DNA of 5,996 bases from Clostridiales bacterium (lineage in GTDB: Bacteria > Bacillota_A > Clostridia > Peptostreptococcales > Anaerovoracaceae), in the NCBI GenBank assembly GCA_024697655.1, contig JAILFI010000205.1, positions 1 through 5,996 of the forward strand. The letters are read 5' to 3'. Within the stretch, counting starts at the first letter, position 1. Each line of letters starts with the position of its first letter. Shown here in pieces: positions 1 to 5,859 of the stretch. A program made the position numbers and the translations under genes. Below the pieces are notes generated by a model, which was given only the letters and a program-made list of their open reading frames with translations, ran no database searches and was not told the origin of the DNA.

Positions 1-148
1 GCCTTGACCCGGGTTTCCCGGAGGACTTACTTCTAAACTGCGCCATGATCACCGCGGCCTCTTGCTCGCGGCTTACGTGGGACCTTTCGCCCGCAGCTGG
101 CATGGCCTTGCAACCACAGACCCAAACGACTGCTATATGCTCTTCTTT
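1..148 (-). ncRNA. Candidate structured small RNA, possibly 6S RNA, truncated by the window edge
   Basis: No credible reading frame lies here. Short inverted repeats do: CCGGG/CCCGG around a 3-base loop at 9-21, CCGCG/CGCGG at 52-56 and 67-71, and an enclosing pair GCCATG/CATGGC at 42-47 and 101-106. An extended -10 promoter just upstream (155-163) points leftward and would start the RNA near 148. Established knowledge: 6S RNA is about 180-200 nt, folds into a long hairpin with a central bubble that mimics an open promoter, and binds sigma-70-type RNA polymerase holoenzyme. Many 6S RNAs carry a small hairpin on the 3' side of the bubble, and the 9-21 hairpin would sit about there. The 5' part (GTTGCAAGGCC) loosely resembles the E. 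coli start. Inference: 6S is my best guess, but no decisive signature motif is visible. It did not match what I recall of SRP RNA, RNase P RNA or tmRNA. The 3' end lies outside the window. Confidence 0.42.
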
Positions 149-154
149 GATAAT

Positions 155-163
155 ATTCTAACA
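155..163 (-). promoter_or_regulatory. Extended -10 promoter for the left-edge RNA
   Basis: Read leftward, the bases are TGTTAGAAT: a TG extension, one spacer base, and TAGAAT, which matches TATAAT at five of six positions. The expected start is about 148. No good -35 hexamer lies 16-18 bases upstream, which is tolerable for extended -10 promoters. It sits in an AT-rich patch immediately after the comFC stop codon. I see no terminator between that stop and this site, so comFC transcripts may also run into the RNA locus. Confidence 0.45.
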
Positions 164-176
164 CGGAATCGCCTCT

Positions 177-995
177 TCATGTGGCATTCTGTGTAAATTC
201 TCGTACATTATTCTGTACTTCCGGAAGACTGGTTCCCGGCCTTTCCTCTTCTTCCTCCAACACCGGGTGTACATCCGCCCCGGCAGCGAACGTCAGTACA
301 TCGACACACGCAGCGCCGGCCGCTTTCAGCACCGCAGCACAGGCGTCGACCGTGCTGCCTGTGGTGTAGACATCGTCCACCAGCAGGACCGTCTTCCCCG
401 GTATGATACGCTCTTTTCCTTTAAGAACGCTGAAAGCCCCCTGCACGTTGAGATGCCGTTCCCCCGCTCCGAGCGTGCGCATCGTTTTTGTATAACGCGT
501 TCTCTCAAGCAGATCCAGATATCTCGTGCCTGTCTTTTTTGCCAGCACCTCCGCTGCGACTGCGGTCTGGTCGTAGCCGCGCCGGGCGGTCTTCCACTTC
601 CCCGCGGGCACCGCGGTGATGAGATCCGGGCAAAGCGGCAGTCCGGCGATCCGGTCCGCCATGATCTGCGCGATCGTACGGCCAATGTAGTCCTTGCCCC
701 GCTCCTTGAACTCGGAGATAAGCATCCGCTCATACAATCCGTATGAGGCACAGGTATATCCTTTATCAAAAGCGTGGTCTGTCGTCCGGCAGTCGTAGCA
801 GATCCCGTGCACCGATGTCTCAGGCAGCGGTTTGCCGCACTTGCCGCAGGTCCTGCCTGCTGCCCAGCCGAACTTCGTGATACAGTCATCACAGAGTCCG
901 TAAGTCCGCGTGCCGTCGATCACCGCACCGCAGGACAGACAGTACAGCTGCGGCGGGAACACCAGGTCCTGCAGTCCGTCAATCCATCTGCGCAT
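177..995 (-). CDS. comFC: ComFC family protein: zinc-finger plus phosphoribosyltransferase fold
   Basis: This 272-residue cytoplasmic protein belongs to the ComFC/GntX family, implicated in uptake and recombination of transforming DNA. The exact reaction is not established. Two zinc-binding modules are visible at the N terminus: C19/C22 with C35/C38, and C50/C53 with C66/C69. The family segment VPAGKWKTARRGYDQ lies at about 129-143. The PRPP-binding loop VLLVDDVYTTGST lies at about 203-215, with both acidic residues and the TTGST turn intact. The ATG at 995 lies inside the end of recD2 (17-base overlap, different frame). It is preceded by GGAGGA at 1001-1006, a strong site five bases from the start, so this gene has its own ribosome entry despite the coupling. 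It is the last gene of the operon. After about residue 243 there is a glutamate run and a polar tail of about 30 residues that I would not expect in a typical ComFC. The family call is firm, but presence of comFC alone does not show that the organism is competent. Confidence 0.93.
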   Translation of the reverse strand: MRRWIDGLQDLVFPPQLYCLSCGAVIDGTRTYGLCDDCITKFGWAAGRTCGKCGKPLPETSVHGICYDCRTTDHAFDKGYTCASYGLYERMLISEFKERGKDYIGRTIAQIMADRIAGLPLCPDLITAVPAGKWKTARRGYDQTAVAAEVLAKKTGTRYLDLLERTRYTKTMRTLGAGERHLNVQGAFSVLKGKERIIPGKTVLLVDDVYTTGSTVDACAAVLKAAGAACVDVLTFAAGADVHPVLEEEEERPGTSLPEVQNNVREFTQNAT

Positions 996-3219
996 CGATA
1001 TCCTCCTCCGCCGGCGGGATCATCGCCGCAAGCCGTTCCGCCAGCCCGGAATACCGGTGTGCGGCTTCGTTGTTGTCCACCATCGCGTTGAGGTAACGCT
1101 GCATGCCGACAATGACGACCAGCGATTTCGCGCGGGTGATCGCCGTGTAGATCAGGTTGCGCGTCGCCAGGACCGGCGGGAACCAGCTCATCGGGATCAC
1201 AACGACGGGGAACTCGCTCCCCTGTGCCTTGTGGACTGTCACCGCGAACGCCGGCTCCAGTTCGTCCAGGATATCGGATGTGTACGTGACGTACCGGTCA
1301 TCGAAGACAGCCGTCACGGTCTCTTCCTCTTCATCGATATGCGAGATATAGCCGACGTCGCCGTTGAAGACGCCCTCCCCTTCGGAGAAGTCGTCTGCCG
1401 ACCGCCACGCCAGCAGATAGTCGTTGCGGTTCTGCATGACCTTGTCGCCCTCGCGGAACGTCCTGCCCGCAGCCTCGATCTCGTTAAGACCGGGCGCCGG
1501 CGGATTGAGGACCTGCTGCAGCAATTCATTGAGGCGCACCGTACCGAGCCCGCGTTTTTTGGCCGGGGTGATGACCTGGATGTCCTGCAGCGGATCGTGC
1601 AGATCGTAATGCGCGGGCAGCCTGTCCCGCACGAGATCGACGATCGTCTGCCGGATCTCCTCCTCGGAAGCCCGCTCCATCATGAAGAAATCGCCGTCCT
1701 TTTCGTTGCAGGCGGGATACTCCCCCCTGTCGATCCGGTGGGCGTTCACGACGATCAGGCTTTCCTGTGCCTGCCGGAAGATCTCCTTCAGCCGGACCGC
1801 GTGGATGTACTCACTGCGCAGGATGTCCGCCAGGACATTGCCGGCGCCGACCGACGGCAGCTGATCCGCGTCGCCGACCAGCACGAGCCGGGTGCCGGGC
1901 CGGAGCGCTTTGAGCAGCCCCTGCATCAGAAGCAGGTCGATCATGGACGCCTCGTCGACGATCACCGCATCGTAGTCCAGCGGTTCGTTCTCGTTCCTGC
2001 CGAACACCATATCCCGCGTGCCTTCGTCGTAAGCATACCCGAGGAGCCGGTGGAGCGTTGACGCTTCATGACCGGTCGTCTCGGTGATGCGCTTGGCCGC
2101 CCGGCCGGTGGGCGCAGCCAGCGCGGTCTTCACGCCGTTGTCCCGGAAGATGCGGAGAATACCGTTGATGATCGTAGTCTTGCCTGTACCCGGGCCGCCG
2201 GTGATGACCAGCACCCCGTTGTCGAGGCAGTCCAGGATCGCCCGGCGCTGCTCCGCGCTGAAGGTGATGCCAAGCTCCCGCTGAGCCATGTCGATCAGCG
2301 AATCCGCATCCGCGCCGAGGGGCCGCATCTGCTCCTCCGCCAGCAGGCTGAGTTTGTTCGCCACATACCGTTCGGCGGTGTGGAAAACCGGCGGGTAGAC
2401 AACTTCCCAGCCGTGCAGCGCATCCACTTTCAGATCTCCCTCAAAGACCATCGCGACAAGCCGCTCGTCGACGGTCTCCCGCGGCACGTCCAGCATCCCC
2501 GCTGCACGCTCCACGAGTTCTTCCCGCGGCAGGAACGTATGCCCCTCCCCGACGGCATAGGAAAGCAGGACGTTGATCCCGCAGCGGATCCGCCCATCGT
2601 CATCCGGCGGCAAACCTACTTTTTTCGCGATCTCGTCCGCCCGTTTGAATCCGATCCCTTCGATATCGTCGACCAGCTGGAACGGATCCTCCCGGACGGC
2701 ATCCGGCGCTGCTGCTCCGTACATTTCGTACAGACGCACCGCGTAGCTGACCCCGATCCCCATCTTCTGCAGTTCGACGGTCACATCGGCGAATTCCTGA
2801 TGCTCTTTGTAGACCCTGCCGATGTCGAGCGCCTTCTCGAGGCTGATGCCGCTGACTTCCGCCAGCCGCGCCGGTGATTCCTGCAGGATCTCAAAAGTGT
2901 CCATACCGAACTTCGCGGCGATCGCCGCCGCTTTCTTCGGCCCGATGCCTTTGATCATACCCGAAGAGAGGAACGCGATGATCCCGTCCGTATCCTCCGG
3001 TGCGGATTCTTCGTATTCCGTAAAGCGGAACTGTTTGCCGAATTTTGCGTTGTAACTGTATTCTCCCCGGAAAACGTATTCACGGCCGATCATGCAGTCC
3101 AGCATGTCGCCGAGCACGGAGACCGTTTCCTCAGCCGCGTCGACGACGGCGATCGTGAAGGTCCCCTTGCGGTACCGAACAGCCGTGACCTGCCCCCGGA
3201 CCTCGGTCTTTGCTGTCAT
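979..3219 (-). CDS. recD2: RecD2 (RecD-like) superfamily 1B 5'-3' DNA helicase
   Basis: This 746-residue ATP-dependent helicase is of the RecD2/TraA type found in bacteria without a partner RecBC. RecD2 unwinds DNA 5' to 3' and contributes to repair and replication-fork maintenance. The order matches the family. An OB-like N-terminal region covers about 1-75. A helix-hairpin-helix region follows, with GIGPKK at 91-96, EVSGIS at about 121-126 and IEGIGFKRADEI at about 186-197. The helicase core has Walker A GGPGTGKTT at 341-349 (K347), Walker B DEAS starting at D422/E423, the motif VGDADQLPSVGAGN just after, HKAQGSEF from H663, and motif VI YTAITRAK with R696. Every motif I looked for is intact, and length is within the usual 700-800 range. 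The start codon overlaps the yhaM stop as ATGA, a common coupling arrangement. The upstream ribosome site is weak (AGAGAAAGA), consistent with re-initiation after yhaM. No frameshift is seen. Confidence 0.96.
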   Translation of the reverse strand: MTAKTEVRGQVTAVRYRKGTFTIAVVDAAEETVSVLGDMLDCMIGREYVFRGEYSYNAKFGKQFRFTEYEESAPEDTDGIIAFLSSGMIKGIGPKKAAAIAAKFGMDTFEILQESPARLAEVSGISLEKALDIGRVYKEHQEFADVTVELQKMGIGVSYAVRLYEMYGAAAPDAVREDPFQLVDDIEGIGFKRADEIAKKVGLPPDDDGRIRCGINVLLSYAVGEGHTFLPREELVERAAGMLDVPRETVDERLVAMVFEGDLKVDALHGWEVVYPPVFHTAERYVANKLSLLAEEQMRPLGADADSLIDMAQRELGITFSAEQRRAILDCLDNGVLVITGGPGTGKTTIINGILRIFRDNGVKTALAAPTGRAAKRITETTGHEASTLHRLLGYAYDEGTRDMVFGRNENEPLDYDAVIVDEASMIDLLLMQGLLKALRPGTRLVLVGDADQLPSVGAGNVLADILRSEYIHAVRLKEIFRQAQESLIVVNAHRIDRGEYPACNEKDGDFFMMERASEEEIRQTIVDLVRDRLPAHYDLHDPLQDIQVITPAKKRGLGTVRLNELLQQVLNPPAPGLNEIEAAGRTFREGDKVMQNRNDYLLAWRSADDFSEGEGVFNGDVGYISHIDEEEETVTAVFDDRYVTYTSDILDELEPAFAVTVHKAQGSEFPVVVIPMSWFPPVLATRNLIYTAITRAKSLVVIVGMQRYLNAMVDNNEAAHRYSGLAERLAAMIPPAEEDIDAQMD

Positions 3220-4178
3220 CCGTTCTTTCTCTTGTAGATATTGCGGTTATTGAGTGTCCACACCCGTTCGCTGAACTCCCCGGGCGCGACACCGAGCAGC
3301 GCGTCTTCCATGTCGTACATCTTGGCATCGATCACATCCAGATAGTGGAGCATCTCCGCTTCCGGGAACAGCGGCCGCACCGGGCTGCCGAATTCAGGCT
3401 CATAATGATGCGACAGGATCATATGCTCGATCATGATCTTCTTTTCCGCGTCGAACTGCAGCGCGGTCATGTCCTTGTCGAGTTCGCGCACGCCGAGGAC
3501 CAGATGCCCCAGCATCTTTCCCTCGAAGGAGTAGCCTTCGCTGACACCCAGCTCATCGGACAGGATCTCAGTCGTCTTCTGCAGGTCGTGCAGGATGACG
3601 CCGGCCGCGACGAGATCCGGATCCAGATTGGTGTAGACTTTGCACAGTGCCTGTCCGGACAGCAGCATGCGCTTCATGTGCCACAGCAGACCGCACATCT
3701 CAGCGTGGTGATTCTTGGAGGCCGCCGGATAGTACAGCAGCTTTTCCTTGTACTTCTCCAGCTGGCTCGTGCAGAGTTTTGCCAGATCGAGATCCGCCAT
3801 GTCCATGGCAGCACTGTAGATAAAGTCATACATCGCCTCACCGGACTCCGGCGCCGCCTTGATGTAGTCGGTGATCTCGATGTTGTCTTCCTTGTTCGTC
3901 ATGCGGATGCGGCTCACGCGGAGTTGCTTCATGCCCTTGAACTCCGTGACCTGCGCCGCTACTTTGATGACATTGCCGGGGCCGTACTGGCGCTCCCGCT
4001 CAAGCGCTTCGTCCGCGAGATCCCACTTTTTCGCAGAGATCTCCCCGGTCTTGTCCGCCAGCGTCAGATCCAGATAGTTGCGCCCGTTGGACGCCTTCTT
4101 GACGGCCAGCTGACGGATCATGAAGAAGCCCATGAACTCCTGTCCGACGGTAAGATCTGCGATAAAGATATCTTTCAT
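3216..4178 (-). CDS. yhaM: YhaM-type 3'-5' exoribonuclease (OB fold plus HD domain)
   Basis: This 320-residue protein has the length and layout of the YhaM/Cbf1 family, metal-dependent 3'-5' exoribonucleases of Bacillota that trim RNA ends and can also act on single-stranded DNA. An OB-fold nucleic-acid-binding region covers about 1-95 (KASNGRNYLDLTLADKTGEI at about 28-47). The HD domain follows: NHH at 156-158, H167, the H197/D198 pair within ILHDLQK, H225 in GKMLGHLVLG, HMILSHHYEPEFGSP from 252, and D281 in LHYLDVIDAKM. These are the expected metal ligands. Basic residues close the C terminus. One departure from the pattern as I know it is HDLQK, where HDLGK is usual. The ATG at 4178 is preceded by GGAAGGAAAG at 4185-4194, a good ribosome site. 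It is first in the operon with recD2 and comFC. No clear promoter is visible in the roughly 48 bases between the upstream terminator and this start, so its regulation is uncertain. Confidence 0.95.
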   Translation of the reverse strand: MKDIFIADLTVGQEFMGFFMIRQLAVKKASNGRNYLDLTLADKTGEISAKKWDLADEALERERQYGPGNVIKVAAQVTEFKGMKQLRVSRIRMTNKEDNIEITDYIKAAPESGEAMYDFIYSAAMDMADLDLAKLCTSQLEKYKEKLLYYPAASKNHHAEMCGLLWHMKRMLLSGQALCKVYTNLDPDLVAAGVILHDLQKTTEILSDELGVSEGYSFEGKMLGHLVLGVRELDKDMTALQFDAEKKIMIEHMILSHHYEPEFGSPVRPLFPEAEMLHYLDVIDAKMYDMEDALLGVAPGEFSERVWTLNNRNIYKRKNG

Positions 4179-4201
4179 AGTTTTCTTTCCTTCCGATCGA
4201 T

Positions 4202-4217
4202 GCCGGTCACTCCCGGC
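4202..4217 (-). other. Small hairpin just upstream of the yhaM ribosome binding site
   Basis: GCCGG at 4202-4206 pairs perfectly with CCGGC at 4213-4217 around a six-base loop. In the minus-strand transcript it ends about seven bases before the yhaM ribosome site. It has no following T run, so it is not a terminator. It could protect a transcript end or tune translation, but in GC-rich DNA a five-pair stem can arise by chance. Confidence 0.3.
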
Positions 4218-4226
4218 CGAAGATGC

Positions 4227-4263
4227 AAAAACGCCCTGCGGGATGGTCGGATCCTGCGGGGCG
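4227..4263 (-). terminator. Rho-independent terminator of the 205-residue gene
   Basis: Read leftward, the arms (4263-4251 and 4244-4232) form a 13-position stem with two C-A mismatches and a six-base loop at 4245-4250. Five T bases follow at 4231-4227. The stem begins 14 bases after the stop codon of the upstream gene. It sits between that gene and yhaM, which are on the same strand, so it either separates two transcription units or lets part of the polymerase through into the yhaM operon. Confidence 0.82.
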
Positions 4264-4277
4264 CTGCATAAGACTGC

Positions 4278-4895
4278 TTATATTTTGAACACTTTGTGGC
4301 TTTCGATCCCCTCTACTGACGGCACATCTTTCGCATCCGGGAACAGCCAGATGCCGATCGCTGTGCGCGGGAATTCCTTGACTTCTTCGAGACCGTCTCC
4401 GGTGCTCACCACTGCGTTGTTCTTTTCCATCCAGCCGTCCCGGACTCCCTTGCGGTCGAGGAGCTTAACATATACATAATCCCCTTCGATCGCGAGCACT
4501 TCGACCTCACCGTATGCCCAGTGGAAGTAATGGGCGCCCTCTGCGCACTCCGCCTGCAGTTTCTCCGCGTCGATGTCCGCCGGAACCGGGTCGGCTTCTT
4601 CCGCCTTCTTCACCTGCGCGGCGATCTTCTTCTGCCGGTCTTTGATCTTCTGCGCCAGTTTGTCAATGCCTTCCTGCCTGGACTGCTTGCCGCGCTTGAC
4701 AACGCTCCATTCCATGCGGATCCAGGAGTTGTCCTCGATCAGGTTGGCGATCTTCGCGTTCAGGATGTCGATCTTCTCTTTTTCCCCTTTGGCATCTTTC
4801 AGTTCCGCGAATTCCTCCAGTGACTCTTTGAGCACTGTCAGCACATCGATCTCCGCGGACCATTTTTCCATTTTCTTGTCTTGATTCTCTCTCAT
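4278..4895 (-). CDS. Hypothetical protein: charged helical N-terminal half, beta-rich C-terminal domain
   Basis: I do not recognise this 205-residue protein. Residues 1-100 are rich in Lys, Glu, Gln and Ala with a helical, partly coiled-coil-like pattern (for example KLAQKIKDRQKKIAAQVKK at about 79-97). A short Pro-containing linker (ADPVPADID, 101-109) follows. Residues 115-205 look beta-rich (GEVEVLAIEGDYVYVKLLD, GWMEKNNAVVS, AIGIWLFPDA) and could be a small barrel of SH3 type, which is inference only. There is no signal peptide or membrane segment, so it is probably cytoplasmic. I chose the ATG at 4895 rather than the in-frame upstream ATG at 4985. The promoter at 4942-4950 would start transcription near 4935, downstream of 4985, and AAGGGG at 4907-4912 lies eleven bases before 4895. 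The extra 30 residues of the longer form also look like translated promoter DNA. A terminator follows at 4227-4263. It is divergent from the acidic membrane protein gene. Confidence 0.85.
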   Translation of the reverse strand: MRENQDKKMEKWSAEIDVLTVLKESLEEFAELKDAKGEKEKIDILNAKIANLIEDNSWIRMEWSVVKRGKQSRQEGIDKLAQKIKDRQKKIAAQVKKAEEADPVPADIDAEKLQAECAEGAHYFHWAYGEVEVLAIEGDYVYVKLLDRKGVRDGWMEKNNAVVSTGDGLEEVKEFPRTAIGIWLFPDAKDVPSVEGIESHKVFKI

Positions 4896-4906
4896 TGTCT
4901 GACCGG

Positions 4907-4912
4907 CCCCTT
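4907..4912 (-). promoter_or_regulatory. Ribosome binding site that supports the 4895 start
   Basis: AAGGGG on the minus strand lies eleven bases before the ATG at 4895. The spacing is slightly long but workable. Together with the promoter at 4942-4950 it argues for this start over the in-frame ATG at 4985. Confidence 0.55.
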
Positions 4913-4941
4913 TTCTGATCTGCACATTGTTTGACGTGTAT

Positions 4942-4950
4942 ATTATAGCA
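4942..4950 (-). promoter_or_regulatory. Extended -10 promoter of the 205-residue gene
   Basis: Read leftward, the bases are TGCTATAAT: a perfect TATAAT with the TG extension. The predicted start is near 4935, giving a leader of about 40 bases before the ATG at 4895. The hexamer 17 bases upstream (ATGCAC on the minus strand, 4965-4970) is a poor -35, so recognition would depend on the extended -10 or on an activator. An inverted repeat (4948-4968) covers the spacer. Confidence 0.75.
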
Positions 4951-4968
4951 CAGAACCACATACTGTGC
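4948..4968. promoter_or_regulatory. Inverted repeat over the leftward promoter spacer, candidate operator
   Basis: GCACAG at 4948-4953 and CTGTGC at 4963-4968 form a perfect six-base inverted repeat with a nine-base centre. It abuts the -10 hexamer and fills the region between -10 and -35 of the leftward promoter. A dimeric regulator bound here would block polymerase. Identity of any regulator is unknown. Confidence 0.45.
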
Positions 4969-5047
4969 ATGGAATTTATTGACATTTTCTATGTTTTTCT
5001 TCCGTGCCGGCAAGGTCCGCCGCCGACTGCAAAGCCTCCCGGCACTT

Positions 5048-5071
5048 GGAATCGCAACGTTTGTCGATTCC
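5048..5071. promoter_or_regulatory. Inverted repeat upstream of the rightward promoter, candidate regulator site
   Basis: GGAATCG at 5048-5054 and CGATTCC at 5065-5071 are perfect complements. Pairing continues inward as CAA/TTG with one unpaired T, giving about ten pairs around a three-base loop. It ends eight bases before the -35 of the rightward promoter, roughly -67 to -44 from the predicted start, a typical place for an activator. It has no T run on either side, so it is unlikely to be a terminator. Confidence 0.42.
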
Positions 5072-5079
5072 GCCCGCAG

Positions 5080-5108
5080 TTGACACCCCTTTTGTGTTCA
5101 TATAAAAT
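5080..5108 (+). promoter_or_regulatory. Sigma-A type promoter of the acidic membrane protein gene
   Basis: A consensus -35 TTGACA at 5080-5085 is followed after exactly 17 bases by TAAAAT at 5103-5108 (five of six match). Transcription should start near 5115, leaving a leader of about 59 bases. This should be a strong constitutive promoter unless regulated through the upstream inverted repeat. Confidence 0.82.
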
Positions 5109-5155
5109 GAGATGTTGCCGGGCTGCGGCGTGCGGAAAGCGCTGCCTTGGCCGGC

Positions 5156-5164
5156 GGAAAGGAA
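5156..5164 (+). promoter_or_regulatory. Ribosome binding site that supports the 5174 start
   Basis: GGAAAGGAA precedes the ATG at 5174, with about ten bases between AAAGGA and the start codon. An in-frame TTG at 5147 is possible as a start but would place this site inside the coding region and add nine residues in front of the first membrane helix, so I reject it. Confidence 0.65.
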
Positions 5165-5173
5165 CAGATATCT

Positions 5174-5827
5174 ATGTCACGTGTTATTCTGATAATCGTC
5201 GGCGCCATCCTGATCGGGGTCATGATCGGCATCATCCGCTACACAAAAGCGGAAGTCCTCATCAATAAACTCCGGGGAACAGGAGTCCGTGTTATCGTCA
5301 TCCTCGGCATGCTGGGCTGCGCGATGGTCAGCATCGGCGCCTGCGGCATCTTCTTCCGGACATTCTTCCCCGACATGGAAGACCGGTTCGAGGCGCTCAT
5401 CACGGTCGGTGTGATGATCCTGCTCATCTACATCCTCTACAAACTCTCTCTGGCGCTCAAATCCGAAGAGTATAAAGAATTCGTCGAAGCGGAGCGCATC
5501 CGGCTGCTCGAAGAGCGCGAAGATGAGGAGGAATACATCGACGACGAGGATGAAGACGGCGAAGAGTACGAAGAAGAGGATGAAGAACCCGAACCCGCCG
5601 GGATCGACTTTGAAGGCGAGGACGATGACTTCTCCGAATTCGAAGAGTACGAAAAGCGTGTCCGTGAGCTGCGCGCCGCAGCGGAACAGGACGATCTGGA
5701 AGACTTCGAGATCATGGATGAAAAAGGCGACCTCGAACAGTTCGAAGAAGCGGCAGGCGACGCGGAACCGTTCGGTGCGGTTTCATCTGAAGATCTCCAT
5801 CCCGAAAACATCGAAGAAGAACTGTAG
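5174..5827 (+). CDS. Hypothetical three-helix membrane protein with a very acidic cytoplasmic tail
   Basis: I do not recognise this 217-residue protein. Three hydrophobic helices are visible at about 4-21, 40-61 and 74-95. The loop between the first two is basic (RYTKAEVLINKLRGTGVR) and so should face the cytoplasm. This puts the N terminus outside and the long C-terminal part inside. After a mixed-charge helical stretch (96-112) the tail is extraordinarily acidic: about 32 of residues 113-160 are Asp or Glu. A further acidic, helical region (about 158-200) continues to the end, EEEL. The tail may be disordered and could bind cations or basic partners such as ribosomes or DNA-binding proteins, which is speculation. 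The first helix contains no cleavage site. The gene has its own strong promoter (5080-5108) and a fair ribosome site. It is divergent from the 205-residue gene. Only about 33 bases separate its stop from the insertion sequence, and I see no native terminator there. Confidence 0.85.
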   Translation: MSRVILIIVGAILIGVMIGIIRYTKAEVLINKLRGTGVRVIVILGMLGCAMVSIGACGIFFRTFFPDMEDRFEALITVGVMILLIYILYKLSLALKSEEYKEFVEAERIRLLEEREDEEEYIDDEDEDGEEYEEEDEEPEPAGIDFEGEDDDFSEFEEYEKRVRELRAAAEQDDLEDFEIMDEKGDLEQFEEAAGDAEPFGAVSSEDLHPENIEEEL

Positions 5828-5859
5828 AAAGTACAGAATCAAAAGCCGCGCCGGTAAGG

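Noticed and set aside
1..150. SRP RNA, RNase P RNA, tmRNA or a metabolite riboswitch at the left edge
   Set aside because: None of the conserved cores I know for these classes is present on either strand, so only a 6S-like reading was kept, at modest confidence.
326..892. Open frame of 188 codons on the minus strand within comFC in another frame
   Set aside because: It overlaps the real frame that carries the zinc-finger and PRPP motifs. The Ser/Arg-rich translation is a shifted-frame artefact.
910..2061. Long open frame of 383 codons on the plus strand opposite recD2
   Set aside because: It is antisense to a gene with every helicase motif intact. Its translation is Arg/Asp/His-rich with no domain pattern, as expected from the reverse strand of GC-rich coding DNA.
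2068..2877. Open frame of 269 codons on the plus strand opposite recD2
   Set aside because: Same reason: antisense to recD2, with low-information composition and no ribosome site or promoter of its own.
3210..4271. Open frame of 353 codons on the plus strand opposite yhaM
   Set aside because: Antisense to the convincing HD-domain nuclease. The His/Leu/Gln/Arg-rich translation has no recognisable domain.
4896..4985. N-terminal extension of the 205-residue protein to an ATG at 4985
   Set aside because: The -10 element TGCTATAAT lies inside this stretch and would start transcription downstream of 4985, so the longer form would not be made from this promoter.
4979..5007. TTGACA at 4979-4984 as a second rightward -35
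   Set aside because: No -10-like hexamer lies 16-18 bases downstream, where the sequence is CCGTGC.
5004..5045. Inverted repeat GTGCCGG/CCGGCAC
   Set aside because: Seven perfect pairs but a 28-base loop, no T run, and no relation to either promoter. It could be chance in GC-rich DNA.
4927..5268. Open frame of 113 codons on the plus strand across the divergent region
   Set aside because: It runs through both promoters and into another frame of the acidic protein gene. No ribosome site precedes it and its translation shows no domain pattern.
5437..5811. Ser-rich open frame on the minus strand opposite the acidic tail
   Set aside because: It is the reverse complement of GA-rich Glu/Asp codons, which gives Ser runs. 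It is not a gene.
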